The position numbers and the translations under genes are program-made. Below are positions 52,014 to 59,554 of a DNA stretch of 64,000 nucleotides, one piece after another; within the stretch, counting starts at the first letter, position 1; each line of letters opens with the position of its first letter. Where the stretch lies: NCBI GenBank assembly GCA_963675425.1, contig OY776214.1, forward strand, positions 3,038,001 through 3,102,000. The letters run 5' to 3'. Below the pieces are notes generated by a model that was not told the origin of the DNA, did not search any database, and saw only the letters and a program-made list of their open reading frames with translations. This stretch comes from Sporobacter sp963675425. GTDB lineage: Bacteria; Bacillota; Clostridia; Oscillospirales; Oscillospiraceae.

Positions 52014-52967
52014 ATGAACAAGGTTATCTGCGTTTTCAGCTCGTCCAGCAATACGATTGACCGTGTCTATTTTGATGCGGCGTCGCGGCTGGGGAGCGAA
52101 ATCGCCCGTCGGGGCGACTATTTCCTCTACGGTGGCGGCCTGACGGGCCTCATGGGCGAATGCGCGCGCTCGGTCCATCAGCATGGGGGCAGGGTCATTG
52201 GCGTTATTCCCGAGGCTTTAAACGAGACGGGTATCGTCTATGAATCGTGCGATGAGCTGGTCGTGACAGCGGACATGCGCACGCGGAAAGCGGTAATGGA
52301 TAAACGCTCGGACGCGTTTATCGCGCTGCCCGGCGGCTTCGGAACAATCGAAGAGGTTATGGAAATCATCACGCTTAAACAGCTGCGGTACCACGCCAAG
52401 CCGATTGTCATATTGAATATTGACGGGTATTTTAATCCGCTCCTGGCGCAGCTTGAAATGACCGTACGTAAAAATTTTGCACGGGAAGCCTGTCTGGAGC
52501 TTTTTTTTGTGACGGAGGATGTATCGGCCGCGCTTGATCATATTGACGCATACGTCCCGGATGAAAGCGGCGAGCGCTGGATGACCGACGTGGACCGTGA
52601 CATCCCCGACAAAGGCGATAGCGGCGGAATATGTACTGACGAGCCGGAATACTGCAAAATGGAGATCCATATTCCGAAAACGCATTTATCTCTTCTGCAG
52701 GAGGCGCTGCGGCATGTAGATGCCGGACATATCGGCAATTATGACCGAGTCCTGTCGTACACGGAAACAACAGGGTGCTGGCGGCCACTGCCCGGCAGCA
52801 CCCCGTATAACGGTAAGGAAAATGTCATGTCTAAGGCGGATGAGCTCAAGGTTGAGGTTCTCTGCCGAACGGACAAAATCGACGAAACAATCCGGGCTGT
52901 TAAGGAGATCCATCCCTATGAGGTGCCTGTCATTTACGTTATCCCGGTTTGTAAAACAGGTTTATAA
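52014..52967 (+). CDS. LOG-family nucleoside-monophosphate phosphoribohydrolase fused to a NIF3/CutA-like domain
   Basis: 317 residues from ATG 52014 (GGGAG eight bases upstream). Residues 1 to about 190 are a LOG (Lonely Guy) Rossmann protein with GGLTGLMGECAR, DMRTRKAVM and the active-site motif P-G-G-F-G-T-I-E-E; LOG proteins cut adenosine-type 5'-monophosphates into free base and ribose 5-phosphate. Residues about 210-317 match the small alpha-beta domain inserted in YqfO/NIF3 proteins (EIHIPKTHLSLLQEALRHVD, AGHIGNYDRV, HPYEVPVIYVIP). It is separated from the RlmN-like gene by 22 bases and shares its cobalamin control. Confidence 0.85.
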   Translation: MNKVICVFSSSSNTIDRVYFDAASRLGSEIARRGDYFLYGGGLTGLMGECARSVHQHGGRVIGVIPEALNETGIVYESCDELVVTADMRTRKAVMDKRSDAFIALPGGFGTIEEVMEIITLKQLRYHAKPIVILNIDGYFNPLLAQLEMTVRKNFAREACLELFFVTEDVSAALDHIDAYVPDESGERWMTDVDRDIPDKGDSGGICTDEPEYCKMEIHIPKTHLSLLQEALRHVDAGHIGNYDRVLSYTETTGCWRPLPGSTPYNGKENVMSKADELKVEVLCRTDKIDETIRAVKEIHPYEVPVIYVIPVCKTGL

Positions 52968-53026
52968 AAACCTCCGAGGCTTCTTAAAACAACATAGTGT
53001 TAACTGGGGCGGCCAAGGGCCGCCTC

Positions 53027-53245
53027 AAGCTGTCGACAAAGCCTTTTGTCCTTCGTTTAAACGTCCAATCGCCGTGCAATTTAATTTTCGGCGATGACGG
53101 CGAGTTGTCTGGTCTCATCGGCGAAAATTGTTTGATTTCAATGCTTTGAGGCATTCACTTCCGAAAAGCATTACTTTGCGAGCGCCTCAGCGTGAGAACC
53201 CTTTATTTGTCGAAAAAGCCGCGAATGCGGCTTTTTCGACAGTCT
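53027..53245. mobile_element. MITE-like element flanked by a 19-bp direct repeat
   Basis: Ends AAGCTGTCGACAAAGCC (53027-53043) and, inverted, GGCTTTTTCGACAGTCT (53229-53245) are imperfect terminal inverted repeats. GGGCGGCCAAGGGCCGCCT flanks it on both sides (53007-53025 and 53246-53264). No coding capacity. Inside are an imperfect 15-bp stem (AATTTTCGGCGATGA, near 53080-53095, with its complement near 53120-53136) and a block shared with 529-590. Confidence 0.6.
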
Positions 53246-53246
53246 G

Positions 53247-53268
53247 GGCGGCCAAGGGCCGCCTTTTT
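53247..53268 (+). terminator. Rho-independent terminator
   Basis: GGCGGCC-aag-GGCCGCC followed by TTTTT. An identical hairpin without the T-run lies at 53008-53024, where the riboswitch operon would originally have ended. Confidence 0.8.
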
Positions 53269-53354
53269 GTTTGGGAAAACAGCTTGCTCGGCCTGCATTA
53301 AAGTGGGCGACAGGGCTTCGCTATTCGGTAAGATCAAGAGAATAAAAAAGGGTC

Positions 53355-53383
53355 TTGACAGATGCGGATTTATCCGATAAACT
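53355..53383 (+). promoter_or_regulatory. promoter of the sulfur-assimilation genes
   Basis: TTGACA (53355-53360), 17 bases, TAAACT (53378-53383). A start near 53390 places the leader peptide at the beginning of the message. Confidence 0.65.
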
Positions 53384-53438
53384 TAACACATAGAAAACAT
53401 ACTAAATAACTAGGAGATAAAAATCCGGAGGTGCCGGC

Positions 53439-53498
53439 ATGAAAAATTGCAGTAGGAAAGCAGCGCATACATATAACATTTTATCCTGCCGAATGTGA
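53439..53498 (+). CDS. putative 19-residue leader peptide with two cysteines
   Basis: CCGGAGGTG (53425-53433) is a very strong ribosome binding site seven bases before ATG 53439. The frame reads M-K-N-C-S-R-K-A-A-H-T-Y-N-I-L-S-C-R-M and stops at 53498. It lies between the promoter and the OAH sulfhydrylase gene, whose product helps make cysteine or homocysteine. Two cysteine codons in 19 is high for this genome, so ribosome pausing at low cysteine could regulate the operon. No obvious terminator/antiterminator pair is visible, which weakens the case for classical attenuation. Confidence 0.5.
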   Translation: MKNCSRKAAHTYNILSCRM

Positions 53499-53546
53499 TG
53501 AAACCGATGAACCAACTGAACATCATATTTGAAAGGATAAAAAACA

Positions 53547-54839
53547 ATGAAAGACTTAAACGAACAGACCTATCGTTTTGAAACGCTGCAGCTGCATGCC
53601 GGACAGGAAAACGCCGACCCGGCAACCGGTGCGCGGGCGGTACCCATTTATCAGACGGCATCTTACGTATTTGAAAACAGCGCCCAGGCAGAAGCGCGTT
53701 TTGACTTGTCTGAAGGCGGAAACATCTATACACGTATCATGAATCCGACGACCGACGTCTTTGAAAAACGCATTGCGGCGCTGGAAGGCGGGGTAGGCGC
53801 GCTGGCGCTTGCGTCGGGCGCGGCGGCGGCGGCCTATGCGATCCAGAATATCGCGCACACCGGCGATCACATTGTGTCAGCCAGGACTATCTACGGCGGT
53901 ACGTATAATCTGTTTGCGCATACGCTGCCGGACTTCGGAATCGAGACGACCTTTGTCGACCCGGACGAGCCGGACAGCTTTGAACGGGCGATTCGGCAAA
54001 ATACGAAGGCCGTATTCATTGAAAGCCTTGGCAATCCAAATTCCAGCATCATCGATATTGAAGCAGCAGCCCGCGCTGCACACGCACAGCGCATACCGTT
54101 GATCGTGGATAATACGTTCGCAACGCCCTACCTGCTGCGGCCGATAGAACACGGCGCGGATATCGTGATCCATTCCGCGACAAAATTCATCGGCGGGCAC
54201 GGGACGTCGATCGGCGGCGTTGTAATAGACGCGGGAAAATTCGACTGGGCGCTGTCCGGTAAGTTTCCGTGCATGACGGAGCCGGCTCCCGGCTACCACG
54301 GTATTAGTTACACGCAGGCGGGCGGCGCGGCCGCATACATCGTCAAAATGCGCGTGGCGCTCCTGCGTGATACGGGCGCGGCGCTCAGCCCGTTTAACGC
54401 GTTTTTATTTCTGCAGGGACTTGAAACGCTGTCGCTGAGGGTGGAGCGCCACGTTGAAAACGCGCTGAAGGTAGCTGATTATTTAAGCCGGCATCCGAAG
54501 GTCAAAAAGGTCAATCATCCGGCCCTTAAGAATAGCCCCTATCACAGGCTGTATGAAAAATACTATCCTCGCGGCGCGGGCATCATATTTACGTTTGAGA
54601 TACAGGGCGGCGCACAGAAAGCCAAGGCTTTTATCGACCGGCTCAAGCTGTTTTCCCTTTTGGCAAATGTGGCCGATCAAAAATCGCTCGTCATCCATCC
54701 GGCCAGCACGACACACGCGCAGCTGAACGAGACGGAGCTGCTTGAATCGGGAATTACACCCGGCACGATCCGCCTGTCCATCGGGACGGAGCATATTGAC
54801 GATTTGATAAGCGACCTGGACCAGGCGCTTGATGACTGA
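53547..54839 (+). CDS. metY: O-acetylhomoserine aminocarboxypropyltransferase (OAH/OAS sulfhydrylase)
   Basis: 430 residues, the full length of the MetY branch of Cys/Met metabolism PLP enzymes. Landmarks: ETLQLHAGQENADPATGARAVPIYQTASYVFEN, YTRIMNPTTDVFEKRIAALEGG, PLP lysine in HSATKFIGGHGTSIGG and QKSLVIHPASTTHAQL. It makes homocysteine from O-acetylhomoserine and sulfide. GAAAGGA precedes ATG 53547. cysK follows 16 bases downstream, so both sulfide-fixing routes are made together. Confidence 0.95.
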   Translation: MKDLNEQTYRFETLQLHAGQENADPATGARAVPIYQTASYVFENSAQAEARFDLSEGGNIYTRIMNPTTDVFEKRIAALEGGVGALALASGAAAAAYAIQNIAHTGDHIVSARTIYGGTYNLFAHTLPDFGIETTFVDPDEPDSFERAIRQNTKAVFIESLGNPNSSIIDIEAAARAAHAQRIPLIVDNTFATPYLLRPIEHGADIVIHSATKFIGGHGTSIGGVVIDAGKFDWALSGKFPCMTEPAPGYHGISYTQAGGAAAYIVKMRVALLRDTGAALSPFNAFLFLQGLETLSLRVERHVENALKVADYLSRHPKVKKVNHPALKNSPYHRLYEKYYPRGAGIIFTFEIQGGAQKAKAFIDRLKLFSLLANVADQKSLVIHPASTTHAQLNETELLESGITPGTIRLSIGTEHIDDLISDLDQALDD

Positions 54840-54855
54840 AAAGGAGACAATACAC

Positions 54856-55794
54856 ATGGCAAAAATAGCTGAAAAACTCACCGATTTAATCGGTAATACA
54901 CCGCTTTTGGAGCTTTCGCGTTACGCGCAGGCGAATAGTGCCGGCGCGCGTATTGTCGCTAAGCTGGAATACTTTAACCCCCTGTCGTCCGTGAAGGACC
55001 GGGTCGGTTTGTCGATGATACAGGATGGTGAGGAAAAAGGGCTTATTAATAAGGATACCGTCCTCATCGAGCCGACGAGCGGCAATACGGGCATTGCTCT
55101 GGCGTATGTTGCGGCCGCCAGAGGCTACAGGCTTATTATCACGCTGCCCGAGACCTTCAGCGTTGAGCGCCGGAATTTACTGTCGGCCCTGGGCGCAGAG
55201 CTCGTACTCACGCCGGGCGCGGAGGGCATGAACGGCGCCATCGAAAAGGCGCGCGAGCTGGCTGATACCATTGCTAATGCCTACATGCCCCAGCAGTTTG
55301 AAAACCCGGCCAATCCGGATATCCACCGGAAGACGACGGCGCTTGAGATCTGGAACGATACGGACGGTAAAGTAGACATATTTGTCGCCGCGGTCGGGAC
55401 GGGCGGGACGATTACCGGCGTCGGCGAGGTGCTTCGGCAGAAAAACCCGGACGTTCGGATTATCGCGGTTGAGCCGGCTGATTCACCGGTCCTGTCCGGT
55501 GGTAAACCGGGGCCGCATAAAATTCAGGGGATCGGCGCCGGATTTGTTCCGAAGACACTGAACACATCCGTTTACGACGAGGTTATCACGGTCACAAGCG
55601 ACGAGGCGTTTAAGGCCGCACGTTCGGCTGCGAAGACGGAAGGGCTGCTTGTGGGGATTTCATCGGGCGCGGCACTCCATGCAGCGATGCAGCTGGCCAG
55701 CCGATCGGAAAACGCCGGGAAAATGATCGTCGTACTGCTTCCCGATACGGGCGAGCGGTATCTGTCGACAGGATTGTACAAGGATGAGGCATAA
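54856..55794 (+). CDS. cysK: cysteine synthase A
   Basis: 312 residues, fold type II PLP enzyme. Makes cysteine from O-acetylserine and sulfide. PLP lysine in PLSSVKDRVG, substrate loop PTSGNTGIALAYVAA, GTGGTITGVGEVL for the phosphate and GIGAGFVPKTLN for the OASS group. ATG 54856 has AAGGAG nine bases upstream; an in-frame ATG at 54829 would overlap metY and is less likely. Confidence 0.95.
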   Translation: MAKIAEKLTDLIGNTPLLELSRYAQANSAGARIVAKLEYFNPLSSVKDRVGLSMIQDGEEKGLINKDTVLIEPTSGNTGIALAYVAAARGYRLIITLPETFSVERRNLLSALGAELVLTPGAEGMNGAIEKARELADTIANAYMPQQFENPANPDIHRKTTALEIWNDTDGKVDIFVAAVGTGGTITGVGEVLRQKNPDVRIIAVEPADSPVLSGGKPGPHKIQGIGAGFVPKTLNTSVYDEVITVTSDEAFKAARSAAKTEGLLVGISSGAALHAAMQLASRSENAGKMIVVLLPDTGERYLSTGLYKDEA

Positions 55795-55926
55795 GCGCTC
55801 GTTATATAAAGCACGGTCTGCTGTAGCATTCATCTGAGTACTAAGGGGCAAGAAACTAAAATGCATTGTACCGACCGGATTGCTATGCTATGATGGATGG
55901 ATGAACGAAGCTATTGGGGTGAGGGT

Positions 55927-56364
55927 ATGAGAATATCGACAAAGGGACGCTACGCGCTCAGGCTGATGCTTGATTTGGCGCTTCATTATAACGGCGAATT
56001 TATATCGCTCAAAGAGATCGCCGAGCGTCAGGAAATTTCAACGAAGTATCTTGAGCAGATCATAACAGTCTTAAACCGCGCGGGTTTTGTCAAAAGCGTC
56101 CGGGGCGCGCAGGGCGGATACATGCTGTCAAAGGAGCCGTCTGAATTTACGGTGGGTATGATCCTGCGCCTGATGGAAGGCGATCTTGCCCCCGTCCGTT
56201 GTATTGAGGACGAGGAAAACAAATGCGAACGCGCCGAGCAGTGTGTTACGGTAGAGGTATGGAAAAAAATAGACGAGGCTGTTAATGACATTGTCGATAA
56301 CATTACGCTGCGAGATCTGACGGAGCGATATTATGAAAAAGGTGCATTAAACTACAGCATTTAA
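55927..56364 (+). CDS. Rrf2-family regulator, IscR-like
   Basis: 145 residues. The N-terminal winged helix (MRISTKGRYALRLMLDLALHY ... LEQIITVLNRAGFVKSVRGAQGGY) is typical of Rrf2. Three cysteines in R-C-I-E-D-E-E-N-K-C-E-R-A-E-Q-C-V-T resemble the cluster ligands of IscR, although the first spacing is seven instead of five. CymR-type cysteine regulators lack this triad. It sits between cysK and iscS and probably senses Fe-S status to control iscS-iscU, perhaps cysteine genes too. ATG 55927 is used. Confidence 0.85.
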   Translation: MRISTKGRYALRLMLDLALHYNGEFISLKEIAERQEISTKYLEQIITVLNRAGFVKSVRGAQGGYMLSKEPSEFTVGMILRLMEGDLAPVRCIEDEENKCERAEQCVTVEVWKKIDEAVNDIVDNITLRDLTERYYEKGALNYSI

Positions 56365-56477
56365 TTGAATCGTATCGGGTAATGCTAAAGGGGTCTTTAT
56401 ACGCTCATAACCTAGAAAACAACTATGTAATAAACAACTTTCACGACTAAGTGTTCAATATACAAAGGAGTAAGCTT

Positions 56478-57647
56478 ATGAAACGAACTGTTTATGCAGA
56501 TAACGCCGCGACAACGGCGCTTTCAAAAGCCGCGCTTGAAGATATGATGCCGTATCTGACGGAGCAGTACGGCAATCCGTCGTCCATCTATTCATACGGA
56601 CGCAGCGCCAAGCGCGCCGTTGAAAATGCCCGCGCCGGGGTAGCCTGGGCCATCGGGGCCGCGCCCGAGGAAATCTTTTTTACCGGTGGCGGTACAGAAG
56701 CCGACAACTGGGCGATCCAAGCGACAATTGGCAGCAAAAAGGGCAAGCATATCATTACCTCGGCTATAGAACATCATGCGATCATTGATACGCTTGAGTA
56801 TCTTGAAAAGAAGGGGTATGAGGTCACATACCTCCCGGTAAACGAATATGGACGTATCTCGCTGGATGAGCTGCGCGCGGCGCTCCGCGACGATACGGTG
56901 CTCATCACCATTATGGCCGCCAACAACGAGATCGGGACGATTATGCCGATTGCTGAGATTGGCGCTATTGCCAGGGAAGCGGGCGTCCTGTTTCATACGG
57001 ATGCGGTGCAGGCCGTCGGCCACATCCCCATCGATGTCGCGGAGATGAACGTGGATATGCTGTCGCTGGCCGGCCATAAATTCGGCGGACCCAAGGGCGT
57101 CGGCGCGCTGTATATTAAAAAAGGCCTCCGCCTGCCGGCGCTTCTTCATGGCGGCGGACAGGAGCGCGGCAAACGCTCCGGGACGGAAAACGTCGCCGGG
57201 ATTGTGGGTCTGGCCCGTGCGCTGGAGGATGCTGTTTCTAATATGGCCGAACATACGCAAAAAATCACCGCCATGCGTGACCGCTTGATAGAAGGACTGT
57301 TAAAGCTTCCTCGTTCACGGCTGACAGGCGACCCGGTAAACAGGCTGCCCGGCACGGCGTCCTTCGTGTTTGAGTGCATCGAGGGGGAGGCAATGGTGCT
57401 GCTCCTGGATCAAAACGGCATCTGCGCGTCGTCCGGCTCGGCGTGTTCCACCGGCTCGCTGGACCCGTCGCACGTGCTGATGAGTATCGGCCTGCCCCAC
57501 GAGATCGCCCACGGCTCACTGAGGCTGTCCATTAACGAGCTCAATACGGACGAGGATATTGATTATATGCTAGAAAAGATACCGGCCGTGGTCTCGCGGC
57601 TGCGGGATATGTCACCCCTGTGGGATGAAGCGGCACAAACAGTATAA
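56478..57647 (+). CDS. iscS: cysteine desulfurase (NifS/IscS)
   Basis: 389 residues, class V aminotransferase fold. Takes sulfur from cysteine for Fe-S clusters, leaving alanine. Motifs: YADNAATTALS, FTGGGTEADNWAI, PLP lysine in LAGHKFGGPKGVGAL, and the persulfide cysteine in SSGSACSTGSLDPSHVL. ATG 56478 has AAGGAG upstream. The scaffold gene iscU follows 63 bases later. Confidence 0.95.
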   Translation: MKRTVYADNAATTALSKAALEDMMPYLTEQYGNPSSIYSYGRSAKRAVENARAGVAWAIGAAPEEIFFTGGGTEADNWAIQATIGSKKGKHIITSAIEHHAIIDTLEYLEKKGYEVTYLPVNEYGRISLDELRAALRDDTVLITIMAANNEIGTIMPIAEIGAIAREAGVLFHTDAVQAVGHIPIDVAEMNVDMLSLAGHKFGGPKGVGALYIKKGLRLPALLHGGGQERGKRSGTENVAGIVGLARALEDAVSNMAEHTQKITAMRDRLIEGLLKLPRSRLTGDPVNRLPGTASFVFECIEGEAMVLLLDQNGICASSGSACSTGSLDPSHVLMSIGLPHEIAHGSLRLSINELNTDEDIDYMLEKIPAVVSRLRDMSPLWDEAAQTV

Positions 57648-57710
57648 ACAAGACAGAGGCGTAGCGAACGCCGTTACGAATAATACAGATCAGACAGAAA
57701 GGACAACCCA

Positions 57711-58160
<450 letters not shown>

Positions 58161-58176
58161 AACCGGACATATAATA

Positions 58177-58208
58177 GCAAGAGCGTCTATAAGGCGCTCT
58201 TGCTTTAT
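58177..58208. terminator. bidirectional terminator between iscU and the DUF1848 gene
   Basis: GCAAGAGCG (58177-58185) and CGCTCTTGC (58195-58203) followed by TTTATT. Confidence 0.82.
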
Positions 58209-58221
58209 TGGAAACCCATAT

Positions 58222-59163
58222 TTAGCCGTCAAATATTCGCAGCTGATGGTCTTTCAGGGATGCGGTTGTTCTGTCTCTGATGATATCCGCATCGGTCAAC
58301 TCACCGCAGATCAGCGGTGAGTCCGGCTTGTGTTTTGATTTGTTCCCGGAAACCGTGCCGGCATTATAATTGGCATAGCAGTATTTGCAGCCGCCCGGGC
58401 AGGTATTATACAGGCCGATATCGATGCTGGCATCGCAGCTACATTCCGGCCTTTGATTCTTATCTTTCGCGGTATTCAGCCGGCAGCCCAGCAGACGCTC
58501 AAACAGCTGAGCGTCAACGCAGCGGGCCGGACGGATGCCCAATGGCGTAAAATCCGTATTTTCAGCGCACGCGTCAAGAGTAAAGTCGTATTGGCCGGCG
58601 ATCCGGGCAAATTTCTTCGCCATTCGGATCATCTTCTCATCCGACAGTGGTATGATCCCTAACGCACTGGCGTTTCTTCTCGTGTTTTTATAAAGATCCA
58701 GAAAACTGAACGTACATTTCTTCGTGTGGCGGCACAACTGCTCAGCGAGCTTTTCAAAATTTTCGTAATGATACTGCTCCGTATACATATTACTTAAAAA
58801 TACCGGGTCATATCGCCAGATGACGCGGCCCGGCCCGAGCGTTTCGGACAGGTGCTGAAATGCCGGGACGAGTACGTCCTGTTTGGACGGAATGCCCGGC
58901 TCAACATCGCTGCCGTAAGGCGTGAGCGTAAACTGAAAGTAGTACATATAGTCTTTCAGCTCATTTAAGCGATTCAGCATCGGCAGCGGATTCTTTGTCC
59001 AGAATACTATTCCGTCGACGACGTCCGGGGTGAGTGAAATGCGGCTGACCCGATGGTGATTCATCGGGTTTCGTACAAGTACGTATTTTTCCCGGATTCG
59101 GTTAAAGAACCATTCCGAATAATATGCCGGTATATCGGTTCGGCGGCTGGCGCTGATCAGCAT
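58222..59163 (-). CDS. DUF1848 family protein with C-terminal cysteine cluster motif
   Basis: 313 residues. The opening ISASRRTDIPAYYSEWFFNRI, the stretch DGIVFWTKNPLPML and the C-terminal P-G-G-C-K-Y-C-Y-A-N (with C-S-C and N-T-C before it) identify DUF1848, a family related to SPL-type radical SAM proteins but with the cysteine cluster at the C-terminal end. It probably binds an Fe-S cluster; the reaction is unknown. Single gene, converging with iscU. Confidence 0.85.
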   Translation of the reverse strand: MLISASRRTDIPAYYSEWFFNRIREKYVLVRNPMNHHRVSRISLTPDVVDGIVFWTKNPLPMLNRLNELKDYMYYFQFTLTPYGSDVEPGIPSKQDVLVPAFQHLSETLGPGRVIWRYDPVFLSNMYTEQYHYENFEKLAEQLCRHTKKCTFSFLDLYKNTRRNASALGIIPLSDEKMIRMAKKFARIAGQYDFTLDACAENTDFTPLGIRPARCVDAQLFERLLGCRLNTAKDKNQRPECSCDASIDIGLYNTCPGGCKYCYANYNAGTVSGNKSKHKPDSPLICGELTDADIIRDRTTASLKDHQLRIFDG

Positions 59164-59290
59164 CTTCTCACCACAAGTTCACGATAGGAGTATTAATCTT
59201 AACTCAGGTTATATCAAAACAGCCAGCAAAATTCAAGTGAGCTTCATGTATGACGGAAGCTTGTCAGGTGACAAACTAAGCAAAAAATTT

Positions 59291-59455
59291 AAAAAGCCTC
59301 GCAGAGTTTCCGTCGCGCACGACGGAAATAAAGTAATATCTGTCATTTCCGGGGACATGCGAATCGGAAATGACTCTTATCATGACGGTTGCGGCTGAGC
59401 AGTCGTCATGCAAACTTCTTGTCGGCAAAGCTCGGAGGGCTTTGTCGACAGCTTG
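59291..59455. repeat. four-hairpin dispersed element, copy B
   Basis: Stem-loops at 59307-59328 (TTTCCGTCG/CGACGGAAA), 59342-59374 (GTCATTTCCG/CGGAAATGAC), 59381-59410 (CATGACG/CGTCATG) and 59421-59449 (GTCGGCAAAGC/GCTTTGTCGAC). All pair fully. Aligns with 27880-28041 with one length difference. Its right end (GGCTTTGTCGACAGCTT) is the same motif that ends the element at 53027-53245. Confidence 0.8.
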
Positions 59456-59456
59456 A

Positions 59457-59486
59457 GCAAAAAGCACCCTTTCGGGTGCTTTTGCC
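59457..59486. terminator. Rho-independent terminator
   Basis: AAAGCACCC-ttt-cGGGTGCTTT with A- and T-tracts on both sides; most useful as stop for the minus-strand redox operon that ends at 59555. Confidence 0.8.
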
Positions 59487-59554
59487 AGTGGAGGGTATTG
59501 AAAAAAGAGTAAACAGTGTGCAGCTGTATTTACTCATTGGATGGGTACGAATGA

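Larger units (their letters stand above)
52968..53546. other. intergenic region: mobile repeat in a terminator, promoter and leader peptide
   Basis: 579 bases. Contains a duplicated terminator hairpin (53008-53024 and 53247-53268), a 219-bp element between the copies, a promoter (53355-53383) and a 19-codon leader reading frame (53439-53498), each listed separately. Confidence 0.7.
59164..59554. other. intergenic region with dispersed element and terminator
   Basis: 391 bases. Holds copy B of the four-hairpin element (59291-59455) and a strong hairpin at 59457-59486. No gene is supported, although on the minus strand the element gives an open frame of 63 codons. Confidence 0.6.

Noticed and set aside
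53027..53245. third copy of the four-hairpin element
   Set aside because: Only the 17-base end motif is shared with copy B; the inner stems differ in sequence and spacing.
53498..53582. second short frame overlapping the leader peptide and metY start
   Set aside because: No ribosome binding site of its own; mentioned only as a possible coupling element.
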